A DNA stretch of 64,000 nucleotides from Sphaerosporella brunnea (lineage: Eukaryota > Ascomycota > Pezizomycetes > Pezizales > Pyronemataceae). Shown here piece by piece: positions 11,285 through 23,029 of this stretch. Position 1 is the first letter of the stretch. Each line of letters starts with the position of its first letter. The DNA lies in assembly GCA_008704415.1 (NCBI GenBank), contig VXIS01000038.1, positions 1 through 64,000 of the forward strand, given 5' to 3'. The position numbers and the translations under genes were made by a program. A model generated the notes under the pieces. The model worked only from the letters and a program-made list of their open reading frames with translations, had not been told where the DNA came from and made no database searches.

Positions 11285-12600
11285 TGAGACTGAATCCAGC
11301 AGCATGGTGCTTCAAAATGAGGAGGCGTCATCTCGGGGTTGAGAGTACAGAAAATGGAGCTTCCAAATGCGGAGGCGTCAACATGGGGTTGAGACTGACC
11401 AAAAGCACAAAGCCTCGTACGGTCGTTCTGCACGTAGGTTGTCCGCATCTACCAGGCAGTCACGGTTACTAACATTGCCAGGAAATGGCGCTAGAAAATG
11501 TAGAGGCGTCAACATGCTCCAAGCCTGGTACAGTTGAACGGCATGTATGTTATTTCTTCTTACATAGAGCAGCCACAGTTACTAACATTGCTAGAAAATG
11601 GCGCTTCCAAATGAGGAGGCGTCAACATGACTGCCCAAAACCTCGAAGCCTGATACCGATGTACGGCATGTATGTTGTCTTCATTTACCATAGAGCGACG
11701 GTTACTAACATTGCCGGCACATGGCGATTCCAAATGAGGAGGCGTCAACATTGGGTTGAGACTGCCCTGAACCTCGAAGCCTCGTACCCGATATACGCCA
11801 TGTATGTTGTCCTCTAGTATAGAGACACGGCTACCAACATTGCCAGAAAGTGGCGCTTCTCAAGAGGACGCGTCAACATGGGTTGAGACTGCCCCGAAGC
11901 TCGAAGCCTGGCACACGGCAACGCCAGGTTTGTCGGCTTTATGTAACATACAGCCACTGTTACTAACAAAACCAGAACATCATGCTTCCTTCAAGGACTC
12001 GTCAATACCGGGTTGAGATTGCCCTAAAGCTCGCAGTCTGGTACACCACAACGCCAGGTTCGTCGTCTTTATCTAACATGGAGCCACGGTTATTAACACT
12101 ACCAGAATCTGACGCTTCCTTGCAGTATCAATACGGGATTAAGGTTGCCCTAAATCTTGTGGCCTGCTACAGAGGAACGCCTGGTGTGTCATCTTGATCG
12201 TGCAGCAACTCGTACTGACATGCACCCTGTTTTTTTCCGATTGCTAGAAAATAACAACTGGATACCGCATCACCCGGGGGTGCAGATTGTCCAATACATC
12301 GTAGCCTGGTACAGAGAAACGCCAGGTATGTCACCTTCATCTACCCTCTAGCAGCCAGAACATAACAGCCTCTTACAGCCTAAAACGACGCGTCAACACT
12401 GGGTGGAGTTTGCCCTCAAGCTTGCAGACTGGCATCCACAGATGCCAGGCATGTCATCTTGATCTGATATTCAGCAGCTACGGTTACTAACTTGTCAAGT
12501 GCCAGGAAAAAAGACATCATGACAGGACCTCTCAGCACAGGGTTGAGACTGCTATGAACCTCGCTGCTTGGGACCGAGGAATGCTGCGTCTCTGACCTTG
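11285..12600. repeat. Diverged tandem array, units about 110-130 bp
   Basis: About ten degenerate units in the same orientation. Each contains, in order, GGCGTCAACATGGGTTGAG, a CTCGAAGCCTGGTAC-like word, GCCAGGTTTGTC or CATGTATGTTGTC, a CATAGAGCCACGG-like word, and GTTACTAACATTGCCAG. Units near 11500-11880 are the most alike; those after 12100 are badly decayed. Short frames in different units are by-products. It has the look of a small satellite rather than a gene. Confidence 0.8.
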
Positions 12601-12817
12601 ATCTACCTCAGAGCCGCAACATTGACTAAGACCCATCCGGCATTTGGGCATTTCTTGCAAAATGAATGTGATGGTCGCATGTGTGGCCGGCACCGCTTTC
12701 CTCTCCTCCTCGGCAGGAAGCTCTGCCTTAACGCGTTGAACGCAGTATCTCTTCGGTCGACATTAGTCAGGAAGTTGTTGCTTGGCTTGAGTGACCATTC
12801 GCCAGCGATGTGATGAT

Positions 12818-13340
12818 CAGGGCGGTCAATAGTCCGGCCGGCCGCCAGGTCAAACGGGGCCCCAGGGAGTGGGTCAGGTTTGGCCGGTGATGTGGCAAGC
12901 CCGACAGGCTGGAGCCGGCATAAGTAAAACTAGGGTATCTAATAGGTGCCGGCCGGTGCCCCGCATCCTGAAGTAAGGTCTGCCCAGTCTTGGTGCCGAA
13001 CGCGAGGACATTAAAACCGCTAATTGTTCGGTGTTCGCTCCGCCGGAGCTAAAGTATTGATCGCAATCAAACGACTGGTCGATGGACCCCAAAAACAGCA
13101 ACGTGGACGAGAGTCCCAAGTTGAGCTTAATGCCGTCTGCCGAAGCAGAACGTGTGTTCCGCGGGTGAGAGACTCCTTTGCTGCTGGTGTTGTTGGAAGC
13201 ATCACTAGCAAAATCCAGGGGTCCATACACTATTCCGGATCAGCGGGGTTCCTTGGGAGACGATGTTATCGAAGCCGTATAATGCCTCAAATCCAGGACG
13301 AGGGAAGATCTGTGATATTTAGCGCGGGTTCTCAAATTCA
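12818..13340. mobile_element. CAGGGCTG-family TIR element, left part
   Basis: The left terminus CAGGGCGGTCAATAGTCCGG and about 140 following bases match 58545-58690. Further matching blocks include AATCAAACGACTGGTCGAT (near 13064) and the segment with AATGCCTCAAATCCAG and GGGTTCTCAAATTCATCA (13278-13345). The interior is longer than in the 58.5-kb copy, with extra sequence at 13090-13270. No right terminus (CAGCCCTG) was found, so the copy is incomplete. Not recognisably coding. Confidence 0.55.
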
Positions 13341-13345
13341 TCAAG

Positions 13346-14627
13346 AACTCCGACTTCCACCCTCTCATGGTGGTTATCTTGCAATCCGAGCACAAACGGA
13401 CATGAGCCAGGATTGGAACATGCTTGGTGAAGTCCATGCCACAGCAGCACTATCCCACGGCCAACGGCTTAGCCACTGTACGTAATACCTGTGTCCTCGT
13501 TCATTGCAAGCGTGGAAGGTGCTCGGAGGTGGTTCATACCCGATCAGGGATGCGAGCTTAGTTACAGGAACCCAGCTGTCTATTCATGGAATCGGCAAGC
13601 CCTTGTAGTCTGTGTGCCCTGCGCGATATCATATCTTATCTGCTTTTATCAAGAATGTTCCCTCTGCGCTGGCACTTTCTGGTTTAAGCCCATTTTTTAT
13701 TGTTTGTGAAATACCCCGTCAGCAACCAAGCAAGTGATGAATCGTGATGAAAATCCCGGTGAACCCCACCTCGCCAAAATCGCCTGAACCAACAAGCTAT
13801 CACTTTAGGTCCACGGTCACCCCCAGCTTTCCCTTCCACACCTGGACCGCATAACCACGCGCCGCGCTGCGTCTGATTGTCTGCGCGACTTCCATTGTCG
13901 ACGGTTTCCTTCCAAAATACGCTCAAGAAAGGAAGACATTTTTTTTTTTCAAAGGGGACGAGTCAAAAAGCAACAAGCTCTAGGGGGTGGCCGCAAGACA
14001 GGATGCAAACAAGCCGGCTTGGTACCAGCCCGATTTTGAAGCAGTTCATGTCCATGCAAATTTTCTACTACGTAGTTAGTTATCCCTGGATAGATCAGTC
14101 CGCTATGTCTCACAGGCGCCAAGGGGAGTCGAGCGCACCTTCGGCGTTTAAATCCACACCCTCCGTCATATCCCGGTCACTCCAAGTTGTTGCCTCCGCC
14201 GACCCCGCCTGTGGAAGAACCTCTGGATCTTCGTATTGCCAGGTTTCCCAGCTGTTTGCTTGCGTTTGCTTGAATCAAGGCTTGCACAACAGCAGAGGGC
14301 GGCTTGATATCTCTAGAAGCCAGACCCTTCGTCTTCTGGCAATGGCAAAATCGCACGAGTTTCAGATGCGTCTTGTTGTCAGAACTAGAGCCTGCCTTCT
14401 TCTTCCGTCGCTTCGGTGATAAGCGTTCATCCGCATCAGATCCTGTGTCACCATCTGTTGGAAACTGGCTTTCTAGGCAGTTGATGAACAGACAAGGACG
14501 AGTGAGACCAGTTGATTGGACGAGTGATATGCTGTGGTGGAGAAACGAGTGATATGCCGTGAGGCTTGGAAAGAGTCCATATATGGGTATAGATTAGCCT
14601 CCTAGAGCGTAATCAAAAAATTTACCT
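13346..14627. other. Unassigned stretch
   Basis: Contains a 180-codon plus frame at 13877-14419 with no recognised domain, and a run of T at 13940. Not enough to call a gene. Confidence 0.35.
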
Positions 14628-15470
14628 TTACCCCTTACCATCATCCCTCTCATATGAGATCTCCATACAGAAACCATTTTCAATACCATCTGTGCCGGAA
14701 TCATTCTCATCTACTTCAGGTTCTGTGGTTTCCCGGCACGGGGCATCCGCCGCTGTTCCAGCGTTGTTTTCGATTCTACCTCGGAATACCTCCTCTCGAA
14801 ACATTATCTTGCGGGCGTAGACAAATGCTGCATATGATGTGGTTTTCAGTCTACTCAATTTCTGTGCCAGCCGCAATGTGTAAATTGTCTATTGTACAGC
14901 TATTAGGGGCGTTCACACCGCCGAATCTGAGCCTGATTCGAGGTCGAATCGCCGAAACAGATCCGGATCTATTTCGCTATTTCGACGAACCATGTTTCTC
15001 CTCCGGAGTGGAAACAAGGCGATCGAGAGGTCGAATCTGAGCTCGAAACAGCGGCTGGCAAATTGTTTTTTTTTTTCACCACAGCCGATAATCGCACATG
15101 CCCGCGATACCACACCCTCACCGGGGGCCCGCGCTGGGCTGGGGTACTGGGCTCCGGAAAAATTTTTACCATGACTGCAAACGAGTGGGTTTGGCAGGTA
15201 GCCGATTCCGGACGTGTTTTCATTTTTGTTTTGTCAGTGCCTGGTTCACATCGATTCGTCTAGATTCAACGTATTTCGCCTTGTTTCGGCTCGGTGAGAT
15301 TCGGCTCAGATTCGGCGGTGTGAACGCCCCTATTACAATATGACCGTGTTTGCAAAGAAAACGTCTTGCCCCAACGTTTACTGAGTTCTTTGTAAAACCC
15401 ACGCATGGCAATGTTCTCTGCTTGTGCACTAAGCGCTGGCTGCTATTCTCTGGACATGCTTTGTTTGATT
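14628..15470 (-). pseudogene. Unrecognised coding remnant split by a MITE
   Basis: Minus-strand sequence left of the MITE (14628-14876) reads RLAQKLSRLKTTSYAAFVYA, then an acidic tail. Right of the MITE (about 15336-15470) another minus frame reads GFYKELSKRWGKTFSLQTRSY. Both parts have the composition of real protein (amphipathic, Lys/Arg-rich helices) and lie in the same direction on either side of the insertion at 14906-15330. The frames do not join exactly and one stop (TGA) is present, so this is decayed. I do not recognise the family; a transposon-encoded or DNA-binding protein is possible. Confidence 0.35.
14906..15330. mobile_element. 425-bp MITE with about 28-bp TIRs
   Basis: The left end GGGGCGTTCACACCGCCGAA is repeated as an exact inverted copy at the right end; the perfect inverted match runs 28 bases (14906-14933 against 15303-15330). 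TATTA occurs directly on both sides (14901-14905, 15331-15335), so the target duplication is TATTA or a shorter TA. Superfamily is unclear (mariner-like or PIF/Harbinger-like). No coding capacity. Confidence 0.85.
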
Positions 15471-15594
15471 GCTCAGGATGGGTGGACGTCACTGTGCGGA
15501 GAGCAGTTGGGGGCGGAGTTGGGGAGAAGGCTGGTGGGGACCGCGGAGTTGGGCGGTACTTGAGGGCACTGCGGTGACCGGTGGAAACTCGTCC

Positions 15595-15682
15595 TTTCTC
15601 GAGCTCAGCTCGAGCTCAAGGTTTTTATGTTCGAGAACAAAGATATGTACGTTCAAGCTGGCTCGGCTCGTTTGCATCACTA
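15595..15682. mobile_element. hAT family H1 terminal fragment
   Basis: Subterminal GAGCTCGAGC-type words followed by GGCTCGGCTCGTTTGCATCA and CTA, matching the right terminus of the H1 family (see 22136-23021). No matching left end nearby. Confidence 0.5.
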
Positions 15683-15683
15683 G

Positions 15684-16181
15684 GTACGGGGTAGTCAGGG
15701 CTGGGAGTAGTGGCATGGAGCCTTGGACATCAGCCGAGTCGGATTGCATAGCAGTGGCTGGAATGTATACATTGCGTTCTCCATCTTAGTTCCGCGTCCT
15801 AACCCCTGCATGCGTTGTTTGTTTTAGAGTTTTCCGACGGCAGGTCAAAGAGCTTCAGCTTCCGCGGACCAGTGAGAACCTGTCTCGGCGTTCAAGATCC
15901 ATTCGCTGCTCCTTGGGATACAGAAATTCTTGCTCTTCAAGATGATTCCAACCGCGTGGTTCCCTGAAGAATCGCTTTAAGAGGTGTCCATCCACATGTA
16001 TTTAGGATAGCTTATCCGCGCGCTTTGCTGTGAGAGGATCTCGACTTTGTTCTGGATCAGGTTTCTAGTAGAAAATCGACTGCACAGGTTCGTAGGTGAC
16101 GGAATGCCAGCCACCTCGGGGGCAAACGGTGCCATTTACTCTGCGCAGTAATACGGCGTGAAACGATACCAAATCGTAATA
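15684..16181. other. Unassigned stretch
   Basis: Nothing recognisable on either strand. Confidence 0.4.
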
Positions 16182-16322
16182 TGGCCGCTCTGACGAGTGT
16201 TTTTGACTTGGATATCCGAATTGTCAACCGGCTGTTCATCGATGTATGTAAGAATTTGACGCCGAAACTGGCCTTCAATCCAGAAACGTCGAAAAAAATA
16301 TAAATGCCTGTCTGAGCTACCC
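16182..16322. mobile_element. 141-bp TA-flanked MITE, GGGCCGCT family, copy 2
   Basis: Same length and same interior (TGACTTGGATATCCGAATTG, CCGGCTGTTCATCGATGTAT) as 8531-8671 and flanked by TA (16180-16181, 16323-16324). The outer bases have a few substitutions, so this is an older copy. Confidence 0.8.
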
Positions 16323-16559
16323 TAATGTTTCTAACCGCAAACAATTCGATATAGCGATGGACACGAGCCAGCTGGAAACAATCCTGGGAGATTAGAAGTG
16401 GAGACTCGGGATTGCGTGCCAGGTATTGGTGAACTCAAGCTGTAGCTTCAGATGGCCCTGCATTACCACTCATTAAGCTCATAGACCCGAATGATTCTAG
16501 ATAATATGAGTCAACTCGCAGTCAATTATCTAAGAAAATAAACTGTATTCTAGGAGCGA

Positions 16560-17010
16560 TTCCTACTGGGTATCTGTCATCGGAACCTCATAGCCACTGT
16601 CAATTTCGCTCGTATCCCGGATATCTAACATTTGATGTGGCCACTGCTCCAAATCATCCTTCGGCAACCAGCCTTAAAGCAACAGGCAAGCGCTGCTTAA
16701 GACCTTCAAGAGGCTGTTTCCCTTCTTGGTAATAAGATCTCCAGCTTGATAGAAAAGACTCTCAGCCGAGACACCTGTCGAGAGGTAGTCACTATTCTCG
16801 TTACATCAATCCAGAAGCTTCTCCTCGTACACTTCTACCTCCTCACATACGTACCGTTAAACTGTGGCAGCACCTTTGCAACAATGGCTACCGGCGAAGA
16901 GAAAAGAAAGTCCAAGTATTTATCTAGCGCGCATTCCACAGCGTGGGAACAATGAGCTGTTGAGCTGTCATCAGTCACAGCCGTAGGCAGAGTAACATTT
17001 GGGGTGTTCG
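16560..17010 (-). pseudogene. hAT transposase remnant, second subfamily
   Basis: On the minus strand the order is KYLDFLFSSPVAIVAKVLPQ, then VYEEKLLD, then STGVSAESLFYQAGDLITKK and a leucine-rich stretch. This follows the hAT end region (small-residue patch, Glu/Ser, S-x-AGxLITKK). Stops and frame changes interrupt it. It differs from the 2.1-kb and 44.1-kb remnants (AGDLITKKGNS against AGDIITKKRNR), so it is a separate, older subfamily. An H1-like terminus lies at 17340-17439, about 330 bp further right. Confidence 0.65.
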
Positions 17011-17339
17011 ATTCTCAGATTGTTTCGCACTATTACCACTCGTTAGAAATCCATGATGGCTGCCAACCCATTGGTGAAAACCCGTACCACCTGCAGCGGG
17101 AATCGAGAATCACAGCAATACGCTGCGCAGTAATGTCATCGGTATTGGTGCAATTTCTGTTCTCCAGATTCCAGCTTTCAAACAGGAAGGGGGCAATGAA
17201 ACTAGATCCGGGAGATTGCCGCGCCAGTAACACGCAACCTAAATTCTATGTGATGCAGTCAATTTTGATTCAACCCTGCACATCAGGACCTCTAATCATT
17301 CCGAAACCTCAAGCTGTGGTGAGCCGATTTTGCACACTC

Positions 17340-17439
17340 CGCTTGAAGCATGTCGGCTCGTAGAGGACAAAGGATGGGATCAGCTCGTCTCGTCAGTTCG
17401 TGTTTCTGGCTCTAATTTACTCGGCTCGTGTCCATCACT
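17340..17439. mobile_element. hAT family H1 right-terminal fragment
   Basis: Ends CGGCTCGTGTCCATCACT, identical to the terminus of 22136-23021, preceded by GGCTCGT/AGCTCGTCTCGT words. It may be the outer end of the transposase remnant at 16560-17010. No left end found. Confidence 0.6.
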
Positions 17440-17444
17440 GATCT

Positions 17445-18179
17445 AATCAAACCAAAGTAATTGAACGAATCTTTCAGAAACCCACTGCAATTGCTCATAG
17501 CCCAACGGTGCAATTTTTTCTGACGGCGGCGAAGTATAGCAAGAGCGCCGACATCAGGATGAAATTGCAATCGATATTTTCTTTCAAGGCGGCCATTGTC
17601 TCTGAACGGATATAACATCAAGTGTAGAGGTCAAGCATAGGCGAGGATGATGATTGATGGGAAAGGTTATTGATTGTCTTGGTCTTAGAGGCTAATCTAA
17701 GTACGTATATATGCTCTTCCAAGCCTCACTAGATATCACTCGGTCCTCCATCGTGGCATGTCACTCCACCGATCGCGCGTTCTCACTCTTCCTTATCCAG
17801 GCCTTAAGCATGCCTAGAAAGCCCGTTTCCAACGCTTTTCGACCGATCAGCCCGTTCTCTCTCAAGGGGCAATAGCCTCCCTCAGTTACGACATGAAGCG
17901 CTGAAAACTGCATATCAAACCGCGAGCTGAATTTCCTGGTCGCGGCATGATACTTGGTTGCCCGCGTGTGGGGCAGACGCAGCCGCAGAGATTGATGCAG
18001 GTGACAGGCTGGTCAAGCTGGCTGCAACTTTTCGTGTTGGATGGTCATACACCTGCCAAACCAATTGCCGTGCGACAGATGCTGTATTGCTGATTCAGCA
18101 ACCCTTTGACGGAGTTTCGATACCCCAAGCGTTAACCCAATTTCAAAACCGCAAGCAAGACCACAATTTCCACTGGCTA
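17445..18179. other. Unassigned stretch
   Basis: No recognisable frame or repeat before the LINE sequence that begins around 18180. A short plus frame at 17958-18275 may include the LINE's upstream part. Confidence 0.35.
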
Positions 18180-19128
18180 ACGCCGAGCGCAACATGGGGA
18201 GGAGCACTGTGGCATACATCGGAGCAAATAAAGAGGTCAACAATGTGGAGCATATTGGCATCGCCGCCGGCCTAGAGCTAATGCTCTCCAATGGCGGAAT
18301 CCAAGCTGAACAGGCAGGGCACGTCCGAGTCTTTACCGAGCCCCAGGCGGCTCTGTTACGGCTTCAAGACCACAAACCTGGGGCAGGACCGTGGCTCCTG
18401 CCACGATAGTCTGCTGCGCGAACGATGGAAGGTGGAATACCACTGTGTGCCGAGCAACGAAGGCATCCCGGGAAACAGTTGGCCGACCAACGCGCCAAGG
18501 CAGCGACTCAAAGCCACAGCAAACCCCTGCCCGGTGACCTCCTCGAGACCACGTTGCTCGCGTCAATCTGGCGCCAGAACACGCAGGCAAGGTCCCAGTA
18601 CAAAGACGAATGGCTGGCCAAGCACTGCGCCGCCAAAACTTACGACTGCCGACGAAAGAAGCCCGACATCACTGGCGTCGCGCTTCTATCAGCTCCGCAC
18701 CGCCAAAGCGCCACCGGTCAATACCTGCTCAAGACGGGTCGACGAGCTGATGACAATTGCTGGTGCTGCAATACGGGCGCCTTTCAGACAAGGGATCACT
18801 TATTCAGGTTTTGCAAGAGGCGGAAGAACGAGCAGAGGGTCCTCTGGAGGGGGTTTCGGAGGCTACAAAACAAGGAGGCCGGAAGTGATGGCCGGCCACA
18901 GCCCGCTTCGCTCTGCTCGCCGATGGTAGGTGCACGTTTGAGCCTTTTCCCTTTTCTATTTCTTTTCCTTGGGGCGATTACACTACATGGTGCGATTTCC
19001 TTGGGCTCTTTCCTTGGAAAAGCCGCAGGACTCAGCAGTCTGCTCTGCCGCAGGGGTAGCATACTCTTTTCCTTCTACATATGTCATGGTCGCAAGCGGC
19101 CGAATCCAAGATCATTAAAATAAACAAA
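18180..19128 (+). pseudogene. LINE C: RNase H and C-terminal end, 5'-truncated
   Basis: Plus-strand fragments, in order: IGIAAGLELML then GHVRVFTEPQAALLRLQDH (RNase H region, compare GTVRIFVDAQAALWRLHDSG at 26578), SQYKDEWLAKHCAAK, and the terminal Cys/His motif RRADDNCWCCNTGAFQTRDH with LFRFC. This is the C-terminal domain of Tad/I-type LINE ORF2 proteins after the reverse transcriptase. The frame shifts more than once and a stop follows LLPR, so it is dead. The reverse transcriptase is absent, as expected for 5' truncation. The 3' UTR ends with the conserved hairpin at 19088 and an A-rich tail. Confidence 0.8.
19088..19101 (+). promoter_or_regulatory. LINE 3' terminal hairpin (copy C)
   Basis: GGTCGCAAGCGGCC, then CGAAT, then an A-rich tail. 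Stem of six base pairs with one T:G pair, AA loop. Same position as in the other three LINE tails; probably the RNA element recognised in target-primed reverse transcription (inference). Confidence 0.65.
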
Positions 19129-19129
19129 G

Positions 19130-20039
19130 CAATGATTAGCTTTTGAATTGTCTGCATTGCGATAGAATTCGATCCGCGAACCGTTCATGACCTGTGGATA
19201 CTGGATTCTCGAAGCTGTTCATTACTACTGCGCTCATCTACACACCGGCGTTTCTTGACCAGAACTCACCCTGTCTGGCCACTGCACTCAGAGCCTGGTT
19301 TTGGATGCGTGTGGAACGTCCCACGGCCGTTGAACTGAGCCACAAACTACTTTGCTGTGAACGTGAATAGTTGCATTTGTGGTTGTGTGAAAGCATTCGT
19401 TATCCGGTGAATTCCAACTTCCGGTGATGGTATGATTGCCATATATTCGGGTTCCCGACCCCTGTTGGATCATTTAATACTGCAGTAAAATTTTCTTCGC
19501 GGGTGCGATGCAGTTATCGCGGTGGAAAGCCTTCCGGCCTTGCTCGCACAGCCATAGCACGCCGTTGTTTGAGCTCAAAACCTTCTACGAGAGACCTTGA
19601 TACTGGCGAACGCTGGCCTGTTTCGGCTGCTAAGGAGCTTCAATTACCACCATGGGCGCAACGTAGGTCATGACGCAACCGGAACCTGAAGGGAATACGA
19701 TGCCAGAAGGATATCCTGCACAGAAGAGACTTGCCAAAAGCGGACGCGAAGCTGCAGCATACCGCGACCGCCTGTGGGTGACAGGGAAAGTGCACTGTTG
19801 GCCGGGGGTGGTTCGCCGGCTACTGTGCGGCAGCGGCCATCAATAGGTGGGCATTTGTGGAAACCATATGAACGCACCACCTATTTTCACTCTGTAAATT
19901 GCAACCACCCCGGTCACCAGTTATATACGATCCCCATCATAGCCAAAATCCGTATTCAATGTGTACGTGCCGTTACATACAAAAGCCCGCGAATTCTATG
20001 GGTTTGTAGTTTCCTTATATTCAAAAGCCCCCGGATTAA
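19130..20039. other. Unassigned stretch
   Basis: Only short unrecognised frames. Confidence 0.4.
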
Positions 20040-21478
20040 TAGCTAAGCCTGCGGCTTTCTCGGGTTCTTGGTCTTCGTCACCGTTGTCGCCTGCTTTGTC
20101 GGTGTGACTTGCTTTGTCGGTGTCGTCTGCTTCGTCCGCACCCTTCGTTGCGGACACATATATCTATGTAAACCTGGGCAATTCTCTCCAACGGTGCACA
20201 ATCGACCGTATCCTTGTCCCACACTTCCTCCACAAACGGCTTCCAAACGGCGCTCGGCTTCCAATCATCCCACAGCTGCTTCAGCGCGCTGCGCTCGCCA
20301 CAGCTTGGATAAACCAGATTCTACGACCGCAATCCCTTAAACCTGGCCAGAGATCAGCACTCGAGACCGAGCAGCACGAAGCCCTGGAAGTCATGGCGGC
20401 GCCCCGGGCGGTACGCGCGGCGTAGCATGGTAAATTCCGGGTCGCAGACGAGTTCGGACGGGCAGCAGATGCAGCCGCCTTTGTACAGCACCTTCAGCTC
20501 ATCGTCCACCGGGATGTCGACTGAGTGGTCGAAGTCGATGAGCACAGGGTGTGGTCAGGGGAGGTCGCGGTGTTTGTGCAGGATGACGTGGTCGATGAGG
20601 ATATCGCGGTGGATGATCCCGATGCCGTGCAGTCAGGTGAGGGCGCCCTGGATATCGTGCAATGCGGCTTGGAAGGTTTCAACACACGAATGCTACACTA
20701 GCGCGAACGGCCTGCCGACTGGCGTCATCCCGAACTCACAGCCGCGAGGATCGTGGTATACGAGTGCGGCCAGCCAGCAACTGACTTGGTGCATTCGAGG
20801 ATGTTGAACTCGTGTGTGATCTCCACTAGTATGTGCGTCCTGGTGCATTTGACGGCGACAGTCTCGTCGACTTGTGCACCGTTCGGTCTCGGTGTTTTCC
20901 AACTCTCGGCGCAATCTCTCGGCCGCGTCTTCGGCGCTGAATTTCACAACGCGCAACTCGTGGTGATGCGCTTGCTCTTTCTCTTTCACCCGAGCTGCGG
21001 GTCGAGCTGGACTTGATGGTCTTTCCTGAGCTGCTCCTGCTGGACCTGACGCTCTTTCCTGAGCTCCTCCAGCAGCGTTTTCTGCGGTTCCTGGAATTGA
21101 TTCCACCGCGCTTCCAGTACTTTCATCCTTCCTGTTTACAGTTTTTTAATCTGGAGGCAAATCAATTCGGCCGTTCAAGAAACACCGCGGTGGGGTCCCG
21201 AAACATACCGCACTGACTGTCCTCACTGCCTCAAAGCCGCGGGTGAGCTGGTCTCCTTCCAGCGCAGCCACGAAATACGCACGCAGGACTGGATGCACCA
21301 GGTTGGCAATCGAGCACAAACGTTGCAGCCGTGGATGTACCGTCATACAGTACGTATCCCGCAGTGATACCCTGAGCGAGCATTGTATCACGGTTTCAAG
21401 AGCGGCGACTGACGCGGCCGTGCGGGGCTCTAGGTAGTTGTGGAGAAGAGCGGGTAGTGGTAGGTCAAGGTCGCTCAT
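20040..21478 (-). pseudogene. Kinase-like gene with coiled-coil linker, broken
   Basis: Reading on the minus strand from 21478: a header frame MSDLDLPLPALLHNYLEP (to 21146); then in another frame a coiled coil LLEELRKERQVQQEQL; then ETVAVKCTRTHILVEITHEF resembling a kinase N-lobe strand with the VAVK lysine; then GIGIIHRDILIDHV (catalytic loop, Asn replaced by His), VLIDFDHSVDIP (DFG position reads DFD), and GGCICCPSELV followed by PGRRHDFQGFVLLGLEC (activation segment and C-lobe Asp). The order fits FunK1-like fungal kinases. Several frameshifts and stops (after QGALT and HKHRDLP) show it is a pseudogene or heavily mis-spliced. Header plus coil plus kinase recalls modular effector-type proteins; that is inference. 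Confidence 0.6.
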
Positions 21479-21479
21479 G

Positions 21480-22127
21480 GGTTTTGCCCTGATCTGAACT
21501 CAGGTTCATCACCGACGTTACCCATCGGTGTGAAGAAGCAAGAGTGGCGATATGTGACGAGAGAAGCGGTATTGCGAGTGACGCGTCATGAAAGCGGGTG
21601 GAGGCAAAAAAGGCCGTGCCGCAGTGATTCGTCGATAGTTGAGATCAGATGGTCAGATTAACACAACGAACCAGTGGCGTGTCTGCGATGGTGGCTTGGT
21701 TGCGTGTGGATGGCGATGTAGGCTACGTTCCCGGCCCGTGGCCGTTGGTTATCCCCTCTGGCTGACGATCCCGCAGATCTCCCACCCATTGCCTGTCCGC
21801 ATCGGATCGGAATTTCCTGCTCTTCGTTCGAACCCTCGAGATTACTACTGTGATGGATGGTTGACCGTCAATGCCAAGCCATAAGAAAAGACGGACAGAT
21901 GGCCCGCAGCGCGTCCCATTCATATATCACAAATGGCCTCCTTCGACCGCTGTGGGCCCTCGAACCCAATATCATCCAGTATTTTTGTATCATGACAATA
22001 CATGATATAACACCTGCAGGCGAGAAACATCCAACTGCTGTCACGCGATTTTGCGGCAGACTGTGGCTGGGTCAGGCATAGTTGGCAGTCCACTGGGGCA
22101 GCAGGCGGACACGGTGGTTTCGTCAGA
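21480..22127. other. Unassigned stretch
   Basis: Possible upstream region of the kinase-like pseudogene. Nothing else recognised. Confidence 0.4.
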
Positions 22128-22135
22128 GGCGGAGC

Positions 22136-23021
22136 TAGTGATGGACACGAGCCGAGCCGGCTCGAGCCAATAGCTCGAGCCACGAGCTAGAGCCGGCTCG
22201 AGCCTACCTCTGGCTCGACTCGAGCCGGCTCGAGCTTTTACATAGAATTGTGTTCGTTTTGTGGACGTGCCTGGTCTCAGATATCACTCAAGCGGGACTA
22301 TCTCAACCCACCCCACCATCGCTGTAGGGTTGGAAACGTAGGGTTGGATTCAGAGGGAGGGGGGATGTCGCGAGTCGGGTTGGGTTCATCTTGCAAATAG
22401 TACGTCGCGGCTTCAGACAGACAACACATTAACCACCTACCTAACATCGCACCTTCTACAATCGCCCCACCGCCGCCACCGCCGCAACTTCAGCACCGGT
22501 TCTCTCAATCTGTCACCGCATGTCCCTCTTAAATCTGAGCATGTCAGCGGTCGCTTCTAGCCATGGCTCCGGCCTGCATCAGCCCCGGGGTCAGGAGACG
22601 CTTTCCCAGTCCCTGGGTCCGGCGGAGGAAGAGGACGTTGTCATGCAGGCGTTCTATAGGAAAGAAAGCGGATAATGGCGTAGGTATCAGGTTCTGAGCA
22701 AAGTACTAGTACTCGACCCTTCAGCCAGACATCGTGAGGGCATTGCGGGAGACGGGGCCAGGCCGGAGAGCAATCGTGACCATGACGCCCCAGAGGGGGC
22801 AGATTCAGCTGCCGAGGCCTCTTTGAACTCCTCCTCAGGGCTGTCAGACATCTCCGATTGATAGCTTGTAAACGCTTATGGAATTTACAGTGTCCCACCA
22901 ATCGTTTTCCTCGTGCCTTAACCCTTGCATGGCTCGAGCCCACGAGCCGAGTCCGGAAATCTGACGAGCCGGGTCAAGGCTACCCTCCGGCTCGAGTCGA
23001 GCCGGCTCGTGTCCATCACTA
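22136..23021 (+). mobile_element. hAT family H1 deletion derivative
   Basis: Starts TAGTGATGGACACGAGCCG and ends with the exact inverted copy. Flanked by a perfect 8-bp duplication GGCGGAGC (22128-22135, 23022-23029). Subterminal arrays of GGCTCGAGCC-type words lie at both ends. Near the right end (to about 22861) a short plus frame ends in EASLNSSSGLSDISD before a stop; the same C-terminus (EASLNSSSGLPDLSD) follows the hAT transposase end at 44.1-44.3 kb. This ties the terminal repeats to a hAT transposase. Most of the gene is deleted, so it is non-autonomous. Confidence 0.9.
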
Positions 23022-23029
23022 GGCGGAGC

